NCBI RefSeq assembly: GCF_023091745.1
Contig: NC_068910.1
Coordinates: 51,943,272-52,007,271 of the forward strand
Direction: 5' to 3'
Origin: Budorcas taxicolor
Lineage: Eukaryota; Chordata; Mammalia; Artiodactyla; Bovidae
DNA length: 64,000 nt
The first letter of the stretch is position 1, and each line of letters starts with the position of its first letter. Below are positions 42,301-53,983 of this stretch, one piece after another. Under the pieces are notes generated by a model, which saw nothing but the letters and a program-made list of their open reading frames with translations, was not told the DNA's origin and ran no database searches. The position numbers and the translations under genes are program-made.

Positions 42301-44150
42301 GGGGACGAAATGAGATACATGCATGCAGTGCCTCACCTACGGCCCTGGTCTCAGCCCACCTCTACCCCACGCTGTACATTTGCCTACAAGTAAAATGAAA
42401 TCCCTGGGAAATTCACAGGCTCTCTGGCTGCGAGGAGGAAAGAGAAGGCAGAGGGAGTCCTTGCCTTGGCCAGCACATGCTCACTCACCTTCCTGGCTCT
42501 CAGATCCCTGCAGTTCCCCAGGCAACAAGGACACTCAAAAATCATCCCATGCAGGTCACCTAGAGAAATTCTAGTTGTGCCCCCTGAACCTAGACCCTTG
42601 TGCATGCCACTCCCCACCTCAGTCCCTTCTTTGCAACTTGGTTCTTTGTCTGGGCACCTGCTACCACTCCTGTAAGATTCAGCTTGTTAGGAGCACTTCA
42701 TTCTCCTAAGCTCCCAGCCCTGCCCCTCTTCATTCTGAGTCAGAGATGGTCTCTGCAGCTCTCCCAGCACCCTGGAGCTCTCCACCACTTCAGACCTCAC
42801 CATGCTGGATCTTAATTGTGGCAGGATTGAAAATCTATCCCCATTACTCTTCTGTGTACAAAGAAAATGTGGTTTCTTCCTTCGGTCAATAACTGGCCTG
42901 TTCTTCCTCACAAACCGACCCCCCTGCCTGCCCACTGGTAAGCAAGAAAAGAAAACTGAATTTAGTTTAAGCTGTTACTCTTGGGTCTGATTTTAAATTG
43001 GAAGAATCTGCTGAATTAAGTACATAGTCTTTTGAGGTCAAAATGCTCAGATTCTCAGTTTTCTGAAGTCTGTCTCCCAGGCTCCATCCCATCCTCTCTA
43101 TGTATATTGTTGGGCTGGTGAATGGAGAGAGTGGAACATCCTTGAACAGACCTGGTGCCCTCTGAATCCTCTCTGCTTTAGGCTATGGAGAGACAGGGCT
43201 GAACTGACCCTGAATGACCTCCCCCAAAGTGAGGCAGTTCCACCCCAGGCATTCCATCAATGCCTGCAGGGACACCTCTGGCTGCTGTGACTTGCCAGCT
43301 GGCCTCTCAGCTTCTTCAAGACCCAGCAGTGCTTTCTGGCTGATTGGGGCTCCCTTTGGGGCTCTCACTGATGCCTCTCCTAGGCCCTTCAGAGTCTCTG
43401 CCATGTCTGAATCCATCCCTGCTGCATCCTTCCACAGGACCACTTATGGTAGACCCTTTTCCCCACCATATCCACCCTCCATCCAGGCATCCCACCCACT
43501 CCCCCGGGGAGCCAAAGTACAGGGAAGCCAGCCCTAGCCTGATCACTGCTCTGGCCATTTGCCTCTTCTGATCACATCTTCCTTTCCTGTCTTCTTCCCA
43601 CTTCTGCCATGTCTAGAAAAAGCAAGCTATTCTCGGGGCCTTTTCCCCTGTTTCCTGGCAGCCATATGCTCTGGGTGACAATGAGCACACTTCTCACTTG
43701 AGAAGTGGATGTGTCCCTCTAAAAGTTCACATGGGAAAAATAAAGAATAAATAAATGTTCACATGGAAACAAACCAAGGTGAAAGCTAATCAGTGCATGA
43801 TGTTACCCTTGAAAACAGAGTACAAGGGTGAGTCTGTCAGAGTAGAGCTTAGAACATCTGTTTCCCTGTTGTAGAAACTAACACCCATCTCTTTCCAACG
43901 TGCATGAGAAAACACACAGCCCTGGTCCATCGAGAGCTACATGGCTAACACAAGGGGAGCTGGTCTAGCACGAAGCAGATCTGAGAGGAGTGCAGATAAA
44001 AGAAACAGAGCTGAGCTGCACCCTCCCTCTGAAGCGTTCAGCTGAATGGCACAATCCACCACCACACAACCACCCCTCAGGATTATCCATGTCCTTCGTT
44101 TTATTTCTCTTTCCTTTTTCCAAAGCACATTTCCTCTGAATTACTATATG
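42301..44150. other. Unassigned DNA, partly GC-rich, with open frames
   Basis: 42320-43620 is GC-richer than the surroundings and has many overlapping frames. The longest is 107 codons at 43214-43537 (ATG start), with opposing frames of 80-86 codons. No domain, splice-flanked exon pattern or repeat family is recognised. 43724-43765 holds a short direct repeat of 'gttcacatgg'. Confidence 0.4.
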
Positions 44151-44154
44151 TTTA

Positions 44155-44415
44155 TTCATTGAGCTAAACCTATTTATCTGTTCATTGTCTATCTTCTCAC
44201 ACTAGAATGCAGGCTCCATATGGGTAGAGACTGTTATATTCACTGCTCTGCCCTCAATATCTAGAATTGTGCCTGCAACATAAAACGTACCTAATGAAAA
44301 TGTGTCAAACAGATGAACGAATGAAATGTTTAAGTCTGAGTTTCCTGTTTATGACCTCTAAAACAATCCTGACATGCTGTTCAATACACACTTGTTGAAT
44401 GAAGGTGTGTTTGGC
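44155..44415 (+). repeat. L2 LINE 3' end
   Basis: 'ctgttcattgtctatcttct', 'agaatgcaggctccatatgg', 'gtgcctgcaacataaaacgt' and the end 'cacttgttgaatgaagg' trace an L2 3' UTR with an internal insertion or duplication near 44330. Confidence 0.65.
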
Positions 44416-44799
44416 AGAGTCAGTGGGAGCAAGAGACAGAGCTGCCTGCAAACACTCAAAAACTAGGGTACGGAAAAATATTAGATTCAGTCTATGTGGT
44501 TCAAGAAATAGATGTTACATTAAGGCTCAATATAAGGAAAACTTGGTAGTAAGTTGTTCCAGGTGGGATGCACTGACAGAGTATGTGATGAGCTTCTTGC
44601 CACTGGTGGTTTAACAAATGAAGCCAAGCTACCAGGAGAAACTAGGGGAAGGACTCTTGCAAAAATGACAGGCTAGATGTAGATTCTGGGACATTTTCAA
44701 TACTGAAAAGTTATAGCTCTACCTCTCTCTCCTGGGTCTGCATACTACATACTTCCTGTTAACCTCTGAACAGGTTAGCATGCCTCTGTTTTAGGTATA
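44416..44799. other. Unassigned intergenic DNA
   Basis: Nothing is recognised between the L2 end and the MIR. Confidence 0.45.
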
Positions 44800-45195
44800 T
44801 ATCACTCGGAAAAATTTTCTCCAGTCTAGCCCTACTTTGGCACATCATTTGCTTGTGACTTGGAGAAGATCAGCATACCTCAGGGAGCCTCAGTTTATTT
44901 ATCCACAAAAGGAGGGGACTGGAGTGGATAAATTAAACTTATTGTTGTTTAGTTGCCAAGTTGTCTCTGACTCTTTGTGACGTCATGGACTGTAGCCCAC
45001 CAGGCTCCTCTGTCCATGGGATTTCCCAGGCAAGAATACTGGAGTGGGTAGTCATTTCCTTCTCTAGAGGATCTTCCTCAACAATGGACTGAACCCACAT
45101 CATGCTTGACAGATGGATACTTTACCACTGAGCCACTGGGGAAGCCTGGATAAATTAAATACCCCAAGATTATATTTGCGAGTGCTTATCTGCAG
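44800..45195 (+). repeat. MIR SINE split by Bov-tA
   Basis: 'gacttggagaagatcagcat' and 'cagtttatttatccacaaaa' are plus-strand MIR landmarks. The MIR resumes after the inserted SINE at 45160. The direct repeat tggataaattaaa marks the junction. Confidence 0.6.
44938..45146 (-). repeat. Bov-tA SINE inside MIR
   Basis: Minus-strand head at the right (complement of 'tttaccactgagccactggg') and A region ('aagaatactggagtgggtag'). The 13-bp TSD tggataaattaaa is perfect at 44925-44937 and 45147-45159. Confidence 0.93.
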
Positions 45196-45204
45196 CTTGT
45201 GCTA

Positions 45205-45395
45205 TACTAAGGGCTTAAGAGCCTTGGTTTAATGTGATTTTCATAATAATGGAAAGCTTTACTATGAAAGATACACACTACTCTTCTCTTTTTACAGATA
45301 AAGAAACAAAGACTCAAAAAGGCTGAATAATGTGTCCCAAGTCACAAACTCTGGAACTTGGAACCTGAACTATTAATCAGGGCTCCAACTTGTCA
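45205..45395 (-). repeat. MIR SINE remnant
   Basis: 'ctctttttacagataaagaa', 'gtgtcccaagtcacaaactc' and 'gaacctgaactattaatcag' are minus-strand MIR text. Confidence 0.65.
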
Positions 45396-45755
45396 AACTA
45401 GAACTTATCTATTATTTGTCACCTCTGTGGGGTCTTTTAGCTCTGACAGTCTGGGATTCCACACCTTCCTCCATTGGACCACATAATCAGGATTCAAGAC
45501 TTCATAACCAACCCAGGTCAGCACAAAGGCAGTGCAACCTGTCCATCTGGCCCCTCTGAACTAAGTATCTCCAAACACCCAGATAGCAAACCACATTCCC
45601 AAAAGTTTGTGTTTCTCAAATCTTCCCCACCCTACTTGATCCCTTCAAGCTTCCTGGACTATAAGAGGCAATATAAAGAGTATTTGCTCTGAGTCAGACA
45701 CTTCCAACTGTGGGATCAGAACAAACATGGGGGAGAAAAAAATGTATCTGGGTGT
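45396..45755. other. Unassigned intergenic DNA
   Basis: No feature is recognised. A 72-codon plus frame at 45474-45692 has no family features. Confidence 0.45.
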
Positions 45756-45759
45756 GAAG

Positions 45760-45870
45760 GATATCATTAGCATTCCCATTTTCAGATAGAAAGACTAAAG
45801 GTCAGTGAGATTTATGTAATGTGTTCCAGGTCAATCATAGCTAGTAAGAGACAAAGTTAAGACATTAAAC
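45760..45870 (-). repeat. MIR SINE remnant
   Basis: 'cattcccattttcagataga' followed by 'gtgttccaggtcaatcatag' is minus-strand MIR text. Confidence 0.55.
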
Positions 45871-46646
45871 TTAGTATAACTCACTGCAACAAGCACAAGG
45901 ACATTCTCTCTCCATTTATCTGTGTGAGTGTGTAGGAGTGTTTTTCCTCCATTTAAATATTGTCCAGGAGGTGATTATGGCTCAGATCACAAATTCCTTT
46001 TTGCCAAATTCAGACTTAAATTGAAGAAAGTTGGGAAAACAACTAGACCATTCAGGTATGATCTAAATCAAATCCCTTACAATTATACAGTGGAAATGGC
46101 AAATAGATTCAGGGATTAGATCTGATAGAGTGCCTGAAGAACTATGGATGGAGGTTCGTGACATAGTACAGGAGGTGGTGATCAAAACCATCTCCAAGGA
46201 AAAGAAATGCAAAAAGGCAAAATGGTTGTCCGAGGAGGTCTTACAAATAGCTGAGAAAAGTAGAGAAATGAAAGGCAAAGGAGAAAAATAAATGCAGAGT
46301 TCCAAAGAACAGCAAGGAGAGAAAAGAAAGCCTTTCTATGTGACCAATACAAAGAAACAGAGGAAAACAATAGAATGGGAAAGACTAGAGAGGTCTCTTC
46401 AAGATTATTAGAGATACCAAGGGAATATTTCATGCAAAGATGGGCACAATAAAGGACAGAAATGGTATGAACCTAAAGGAAGCAGAAGACATTAAGGAGA
46501 GGTGGCAAGAATACACAGAAGAACTGTACCAGAAAGACCTTAATGACCCAGATAACCACAATGGTGTGATCACTCACCTAGAGCCAGACATCTTGAAGTG
46601 CAAAGTCAAGTGGGCCATAGGAAGCATCACTATAAAACAAAACTAG

Positions 46647-49225
46647 GGACAGTCCATCAGGCACCCAGAAAAGCAGCCCATTGTCTTTGAAAGGAGATAG
46701 GAAAAAATATGAAAGACAAAAAGAGAGACAAAAGAGGTAGGGACGGAGCTCCGTCCCGGGAAGGGAGTCTTAAAAAGAGTTCAGTTCAGCTCAGAAGCAC
46801 CAGGGAACAATCTCACTGCCGAGTCTGTGGCGAGCCCTGGAACCACAGAGAGCAACGTAACTGGGAGGGAAAATAAATAAATAATTAAAACCCACAGATG
46901 ACGTGCCCAGTGGTAACTCCCCCAGCAGAGAAGCAGCGCAGACACCTGCACCCGCCATTAGCAAGCAGGGACTGGGCAGTGAGGCGTGGGCTGCATTGTT
47001 TAGAGTAAGGACTGGGCCTGAATGCCCCGAGCACAATCTGAGCGAACTAACTTGGGATGGCGAACCAGACTGTGGGATAGCTACCATGTGAAAAGCCCTA
47101 ACCTAAGACACAGTCAGGCCTGCTCACAGAACAAAGGACTGAACAGAGCTAGCTGGCTGTAGACCATCCCCCTCCTGTGACAGGCAGCCAGAGCCAGAAG
47201 GGGGTCAATCACAGCCCCAGAGAGGCATTATCTACCAAACTGCAAGCAGACTTCTTTGCTAATTAAGACTTCTTAGGATTCTGGACAGTCAACATCTGCC
47301 TGAGAAGGTGCGCTGGTTGTACACCCAGAAAACTGAGCAGCAGGGACAGGGGAGGCGATAAGTCACATCGACCTTCTCCCCAAACACCTCATCACCTGAG
47401 CTGCTTCGACCTGGGAAGGGCACAAAACACAGGCCCAACCGAGTCTGCGCCTCTGAGGACTACCCGAGTGCCTGAACCTGGGTGGCTTAGACCTGGGAGA
47501 TGCATGCAGCCCAGGGCTGGCCTTGGACGGTTCCTGGCAGAGCAACCTAGAGCCTGAGCAGTGTGGTCAGGGAGGGCACATGCGTCATGAGCAGAGGCAG
47601 GCCCAGTGTTGCTGAGACACTGAGAGCACACACCAGTGTTATTTGTTTGCAGCGTCCCTCCCTCCCCACAGCACGACAGAACAAGTGAGCCTAAAAAAGT
47701 GTCCACCACCGCCGCCTTGTGTCAGGGTGGAAATCAGACACTGAAGAGACCAGCAAACAGAAGAAGCTAAAACAGAGGGAATCACCTTGTAAGTGACAGG
47801 TGCAATAGATTAAAACCCTATAGTTAGTACTGACTACATAGGAAGGGGCCTAAAGATCTTGAGAAATATAAGCCGGACCAAGGAACTATCCGAAAATGAA
47901 CTGACCCCACACTGCCCACAACAAAACCAGAGAAAGCTCTAGATATATTTTTACTATTTTTACTATCATTTTTTAAATTTTTTTAAATTTTTAAGTCTTC
48001 TATTACCTCTTTAATTTTCATTTTTATAACCTACTATTATTTTGCAAAAAAAAAAGAGACACTATTTTTTAAAGCAAACTTCATATATATATGTATATAT
48101 ATATTATAATTTTTGTAACTTTGTTTTTTTTCTTTTCTTTAATATTGTATTTTTGAAAATCCAACCTCTACTCTAGATTTTTAATCTTTGCTTTTTGGTA
48201 TTTGCTATCAATTTTGTACCTTTAAGAACCCAATCTTCAGTACCCATTTTTACTTGGGAGCAAGATTACTGGCTTGACTGCTCTTTCCACCTTTGGACTC
48301 TCCTTTTTCTCCACCAGGTAGCCTCTATCTCCTCCCTCCCTCTTCTCTTCTCTACCCAACTCTGTGAATCTCTTTCTGTGTTCCAGATAATGGAGAACAC
48401 TTAGGGAACTGGTTACTGGCTGGATCTGTCTCTCTCCTTTTGATTCCCCCCTTTATCCTCCTGGCCACCTCTGTCTCCTTCCTCCCTCTTCTCTTCTCTG
48501 TATAACTCCATGAACATATCTGAGCGGTCCAGACTGTGAAATGCACATAAGGAAGTGATTACTGGATAGCTTGCTCTCTCCTCTTTTGACTCCACCTCAT
48601 CTCATTTGGGTCACCTCTAACTCCCTCAACCCTCTTCTCTTCTCTTCTCCATGTAACTCTGTGAACCTCTCTGGGTGTCCCTCACAATGGAGAAACTTTT
48701 CATCTTTAACCTAGATGCTTTATCAACTGTGCTGTATAGATGAAGTCTTGAGGCTACTGTAAAAATAAGATTGAAAACCAGAAGCCGGACGCTTAAGTCC
48801 AAATCCTGACAACACCAGAGAACTCCTGACTCCAGGGAACATTAATTGACAGGAGCTCATCAAACGCCTCCATACCTACACTAAAACCAAGCACCACCCA
48901 AGGGCCAACAAGTTCCAGATCAAGACATAACATGCAAATTCTCCAGCAACACAGGAAAACAGGCCTGAGCTTCAATATACAAGCTGCCCAAAGTCACTCC
49001 AGACCCATTGACATCTCATAACTCATTACTGGACATTTCATTGTGCTCCAGAGAGAAGAAATCCAGCTCCACCCACCAGAACACCGACACAAGCTTCCCT
49101 AAACAGGAAACCTTGACAAGCCACCCGTACAACCCCACCCACAGCAAGAAAACTCCACAATAAGGAGAACTCCACAAACTGCCAGAATACAGAAAGGCCA
49201 CCCCAAACTCAGCAATATAAACAAG
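46647..49225 (+). promoter_or_regulatory. L1 5' UTR / internal promoter region
   Basis: About 2.6 kb between the 5' TSD and ORF1. In L1 this region contains the internal RNA polymerase II promoter. The first kilobase is GC-richer with several chance frames (46791-47087 minus, 47392-47709 minus). An A/T-rich block with TATATA runs is at 47940-48120, followed by a C/T-rich tandem array (48279-48710). Function of this copy is untested. Confidence 0.7.
48279..48710 (+). repeat. Three ~146-151-bp imperfect tandem units in L1 5' UTR
   Basis: Equivalent landmarks recur: 'actctgtgaatctctttctg' at 48359, 'actccatgaacatatctgag' at 48505 and 'actctgtgaacctctctggg' at 48656. Each is preceded by a 'ccctcttctcttctct'-type run, and units 1 and 2 are followed by 'ggaactggttactggctgga' or 'ggaagtgattactggatagc'. 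Unit 3 diverges after 'caatggagaaac'. Confidence 0.8.
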
Positions 49226-50148
49226 ATGAAGAGACAGAGGAATACCCAAGAGGTAAAGGAACAGGATAAATGCCCACCAAACCAAACAAAAAAGGAAGAG
49301 ATAGGGAATCTACCTGAAAAAGAATTGCAAATAATGATAGTGAAAATTATCCAAAATCTTGAAATCAAAATGGAATCACAGATAAATACCCTGGAGACAA
49401 GGATTGAGAAGACCCAAGAAAGGTTTAACAAGGACCTAGAAGAAATAAAAAAAGAGTCAGCATATAATGAATAATGCAATAAATTGTATCAGAAACACTC
49501 TGGAGGGAACAAATAGTAGAATAACAGACGCAGAATATAGGATTAGTGAAGTAGAAGATAGAGGTAGAAATAAATGAATCAGAGAGGAAAAAAGCAAATG
49601 AATTAAAAGAAATGAGGACATCTCAGAGACCTCCAGAATAACGTTAAACACCCCAACATTCAAATCATAGGAGCCCCAGAAGAAGAGGACAAAAAGAAAA
49701 ACCACGAGAAAACACTTGAGGAGATAATAGTTGAAACTTCCCTAAAATGGGGAAGGAAATAATCACCCAAGGCCAAGAAACCCAGAGAGTCCCAAACAGG
49801 ATAAATCCAAGGCGAAACACCCAAAGACACATATTAATCAAATTAACAAAGATCAAACACAAAGAACAAATATTAAAAGCAGCAAGGGAAAAGCAACAAA
49901 TAACACACAAGGGGATTCCCATAAGGATAACAGCTAATCTTTCAATAGAAATGCTTCAGGCCAGGGGGAAATGGCAGGACATACTTAAAGGGATGAAATA
50001 AAATAACCTACAGCCCAGATTACCATACCCAACAAGGATCTCATTCAAATATGAAGGAGAAATCAAAAGCTTTACAAACAAGCAAAAGCTGAGAGAATTC
50101 AGCACCACTAAACCAGCTCCCCAATAAATGATAAAAGATCTTCTCTAG
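49226..50148 (+). pseudogene. L1 ORF1 (RNA-binding protein) pseudogene
   Basis: ORF1p is the trimeric RNA-binding chaperone of L1. The first frame (49226-49474) begins MKRQRNTQEVKEQDKCPPNQ and contains the coiled-coil-like stretch ending KESAYNE-stop at 49472. A later frame (49747-50001) holds the C-terminal domain (RVPNRINPRRNTQRHILIKL, ILKAAREKQQITHKG). A stop at 49999-50001 and another at 50124-50126 interrupt the last part (ISFKYEGEIKSFTNKQKLRE). The likely natural stop is TAG at 50146. At least one frameshift and three in-frame stops. Confidence 0.85.
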
Positions 50149-50198
50149 AAAGGAAACACAAAAAGGGTGTATAAACTTGAACCAAAACAATAAAGTAA

Positions 50199-53100
50199 AT
50201 GGCAACAGGATTATACTTATCAATAATTACCTTAAACGTAAATGGGTTGAATGTTCTAACCAAAAGGCAAAGACTGACTGAATGGATACAAAATCAAGAC
50301 CCCTATATATGTTGTCTACAAGAGACCCACCTCAAAACAGGGGACACATACAGACTGAAAATGAAGGGCTGGGAAAAGATATTCCATGCAAATAGAGACC
50401 AAAATAAAGCAAGAGTAGCAATACTCATATCAGACAAAATAGACTTTAAAACAAAGGCTGTGAAAAGAGACAAAGAAGGACACTACATAGTGATCAAATG
50501 TTCAATCCAAAAAGAAGATGTAGCAATTATAAATATATATAAATATATATGCACCCAACAAATTATAAATATATATGCTAACAAGTATGAAAGGGGAAAT
50601 TAACAATAACACAATAATAGTGGGAGACTTTAATACCCCCACTCACACCTATGGATAGATAACTAAACAGAAAATTAACAAGAAAACACAAACTTTAAAT
50701 GATACAATAGACCAGTTAGACCTAATTGATATCTATAGGGCATTTCACCCTAAAACAATGAATTTCACCTTTTTCTCAAGTGCACATGGAACCTTCTCCA
50801 GGATAGATTACATCCTGGGCCATAAATCTAGCCTTGGTAAATTCAAAAAAAACTGAAATCATTCCAAGAATTTTTTTCTGACATCAATGCAGTAAGATTA
50901 GATCTCAATTACAGGAGAAAAACTATTAAAAATTCCAACATATGGAGCCTGAACAACACGCTGCTGAATAACCAGCAAATCACAGAAGAAATAAAAATAT
51001 GCATAGAAACGAATGAAAATGAAACCACAACAATCCAAAAGCTGTGGGACACTGTAAAAGCAGTGCTAAGGGGAAGGTTCATAGCAATACAGACATACCT
51101 CAAGAAACAAGAAAAAAGTCAAATGAATAACCTAACTCTACCCCTAAAGCAACTAGAAAAGGAAGAAATGGAGAACCCCAGGGTTAGGAGAAGGAAAGAA
51201 ATCTTACAAATTAGGGCAGAAATAAAGGCAAAAGAAACAAAAGAGACCATAGCAAAAATTAACAAAGCCAAAAGCTGGTTCTTTGAAAGGATAAATAAAA
51301 TTGACAAACCACTAGCCAGACTCATCAAGAAAAAAAAGGGCAAAAAATCAAATCAATAAAATTAGAAATGAAAACGGAGAGACCACAGCAGACAACACAG
51401 AAATACAAAGGATCATAAGAGACTACTATCAGCAAGTATATGCCAATAAAATGGACAACTTGGAAGAAATGGACAAGTTCTTAGAAAAGTACAACTTTTC
51501 AAAACTGAACCAGGAAGAAATAGAAAATCTTAACAGACCCATCACAAGCATGGAAATTGAAACTGTAATCAGAAATCTTCCAGCAAACAAAAGCCCAGGT
51601 CCAGATGGCTTCACAGCTGAATTCTACTGAAAATTTAGAGAAGAGCTAACACCTATCCTACTCAAACTCTTCCAGAAAATTGCAGAGGAAGGTAAACTTC
51701 CAAACTCAATCTATGAAGCCACCATCACCCTAATACCAAAACCTGACAAAGATGCCATAAAATAAGAAAACTACAGGCCAATATCACTGATGAAAATGGA
51801 TGCAAAAATCCTTAACAAAATTCTAGCAATCAGAATCCAACAACACATTAAAAAGATCATACACATGATCAAGTGGGCTTCATCCCAGGGATGCAAGGAT
51901 TCTTCAATATCCGCAAATCAATCAATGTGACACACCACACTAACAAATTGAAAAATAAAAGCTATTGATTATCTAATAGATGCAGAGGAAGCCTTTGACA
52001 AAATTCAACACCCATTTATGATAAAAACTCTCCCGAAAGCAGGAATAGAAGGGACATACCTCAACATAATAAAAGCTATCTATGACAAACCCACAGCAAA
52101 CATTATCCTCAATGGTGAAAAATTGAAAGCATTTCCCCCAAAGTCAGGAACAAGACAAGGGTGCCCACTCTCACCACTACTATTCAACATAGTTTTGGAA
52201 GTTTGGGCCACAGCAATCAGAGCAGAAAAAGAAATAAAAGGAATCCAAATTGGAAAAGAAGAAGTAAAACTCTCACTGTTTGCAGATGACATGATCCTCT
52301 ACATAGAAAACCCTAAGGACTCCACCAGAAACTAATCAATGAATATAGTAAAGTTGCAGGAAATAAAAACAACACACAGAAATCCCTTGCATTCCTATAC
52401 ACTAATAATGAAAAAATGGAAAGAGAAATTAAGGAAACAATTCCATTCACCATTGCAATGAAAAGAATAAAATACTTAGGAATATATCTACCTAAAGAAA
52501 CTAAAGACCTATATATAGAAAACTATAAAACACTGATGAAATAAATCAAAGAGGACACTAATAGATGGAGAAATATACCATGTTTATGGATCGGAAGAAT
52601 CAATATAGTGAAAATGAGTATACTACCCAAAGCAATCTATAGATTCAACCCAATCCCTATCAAGCTACCAACAGTATTTTTCACAGAGCTAGAACAAATA
52701 ATTTCACAATTTGTATGGAAATACAAAAAACCTCGAAAAGCCAAAGCAATCTTGAGAAAGAAGAATGGAAGTGGAGGAATCAACCTGCCTGACTTCAGAC
52801 TATACTACAAAGCCACAGTCATCAAGACAGTATGGTGCTGGCACAAAGACAGTAATATAGATCAATGGAACAAAATAGAAGGCCCACAGATAAATCCATA
52901 CACCTATGGACACCTTATTTTTGACAAAGGAGGCAAGAATATACAATGGAGAAAAGACAATCTCTTTAACAAGTCGTGTTGGGAAAACTGGTCAACCACT
53001 TGTAAAAGAATGAAACACTTTTAACACCATACACAAAAATAAACTTAAAATGGATTAAAGATCTAAACATAAGACCAGAAACTATAAAACTCCTAGAGGA

Positions 53101-53983
53101 GAACATAGGCAAAACACTCTCCGACATAAATCACAGCAGGATCCTCTACGACCCATCTCCCAGAATATTGGAAATAAAAGCAAAAATAAACAAATAGGAC
53201 CTAATTAAAATTAAAAGCTTCTGCACAACAAAGGAATCTATAAGCAAGGTGAAAAGACAGCCTTCAGAATGGGAGAAAATAATAGCAAATGAAGCAACTG
53301 ACAAACAACTAATCTCGAAAATACACAAGCAACTCCTGCAGCTCAATTCCAGAAAAAAAATGACCCAATCAAAAAATGGGCCAAAGAACTAAATGGACAT
53401 TTCTCCAGAGAAGACATACAGATGGCTAACAAACACATGAAAAGATGCTCAACATACCTCATTATCAGAAAAATGCAAATCAAAACCACAGTGAGGTACC
53501 ATTTCACACCAGTCAGAATGGCTGTTGTCCAAAAGTCTACAAGCAATAAATGCTGGAGAGGGTGTGGAGAAAAGGGAACCCTCTTACACTGTTAGTGGGA
53601 ATGCAAAGTAGTACAGCCACTATGGAGAACAGTGTGGAGATTCCTTTAAAAACTGCAAATAGAACTGCATTATGACCCAGCAATCCCACTGCTGGGCATA
53701 CACACCAAGGTAGCCAGTATTGAAAGAGATCCGTGTACCCCAATGTTCATCGCAGCACTGTTTATAATAGCCAGGACATGGAAGCAACCTAGATGTCCAT
53801 CAGCAGATGAATGGATAAGAAAGCTGTGGTACATATACACAATGGAGTATTACTCAACCATTAAAAAGAATACATTTGAATCAGTTCTAATGAGGTGGAT
53901 GAAACTGGAGCCGATTATAGAGTGAAGTAAGCCAGAAAGAAAAACACCAATACAGTATACTAACGCATATATATGGAATTTAG
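50199..53983 (+). pseudogene. L1 ORF2 (endonuclease/reverse transcriptase) pseudogene
   Basis: The start MATGLYLSIITLNVNGLNVL and LQETHL belong to the endonuclease, whose middle is altered by an AT-rich rearrangement (about 50520-50590), ending the first frame at 50603. The second piece (51063-51359) spans the linker. RT is readable in 52018-52335 (GTRQGCPLSPLLFN, then FADDMILYIENPKDS), 52608-53024 and later pieces. A TGA near 51628 and a TAA near 51763 interrupt fingers. A 2-bp deletion near 53919 shifts the frame before the C-terminus. Final TAG at 53981-53983. Confidence 0.9.

Noticed and set aside
42301..44150. CpG-island or promoter of a hidden gene
   Set aside because: The region is GC-richer but I see few CG dinucleotides and no clear TATA, initiator or exon pattern.
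48279..48710. CRISPR-like spaced repeats
   Set aside because: Only three long imperfect units without distinct spacers, in an L1 5' UTR of a mammalian genome.
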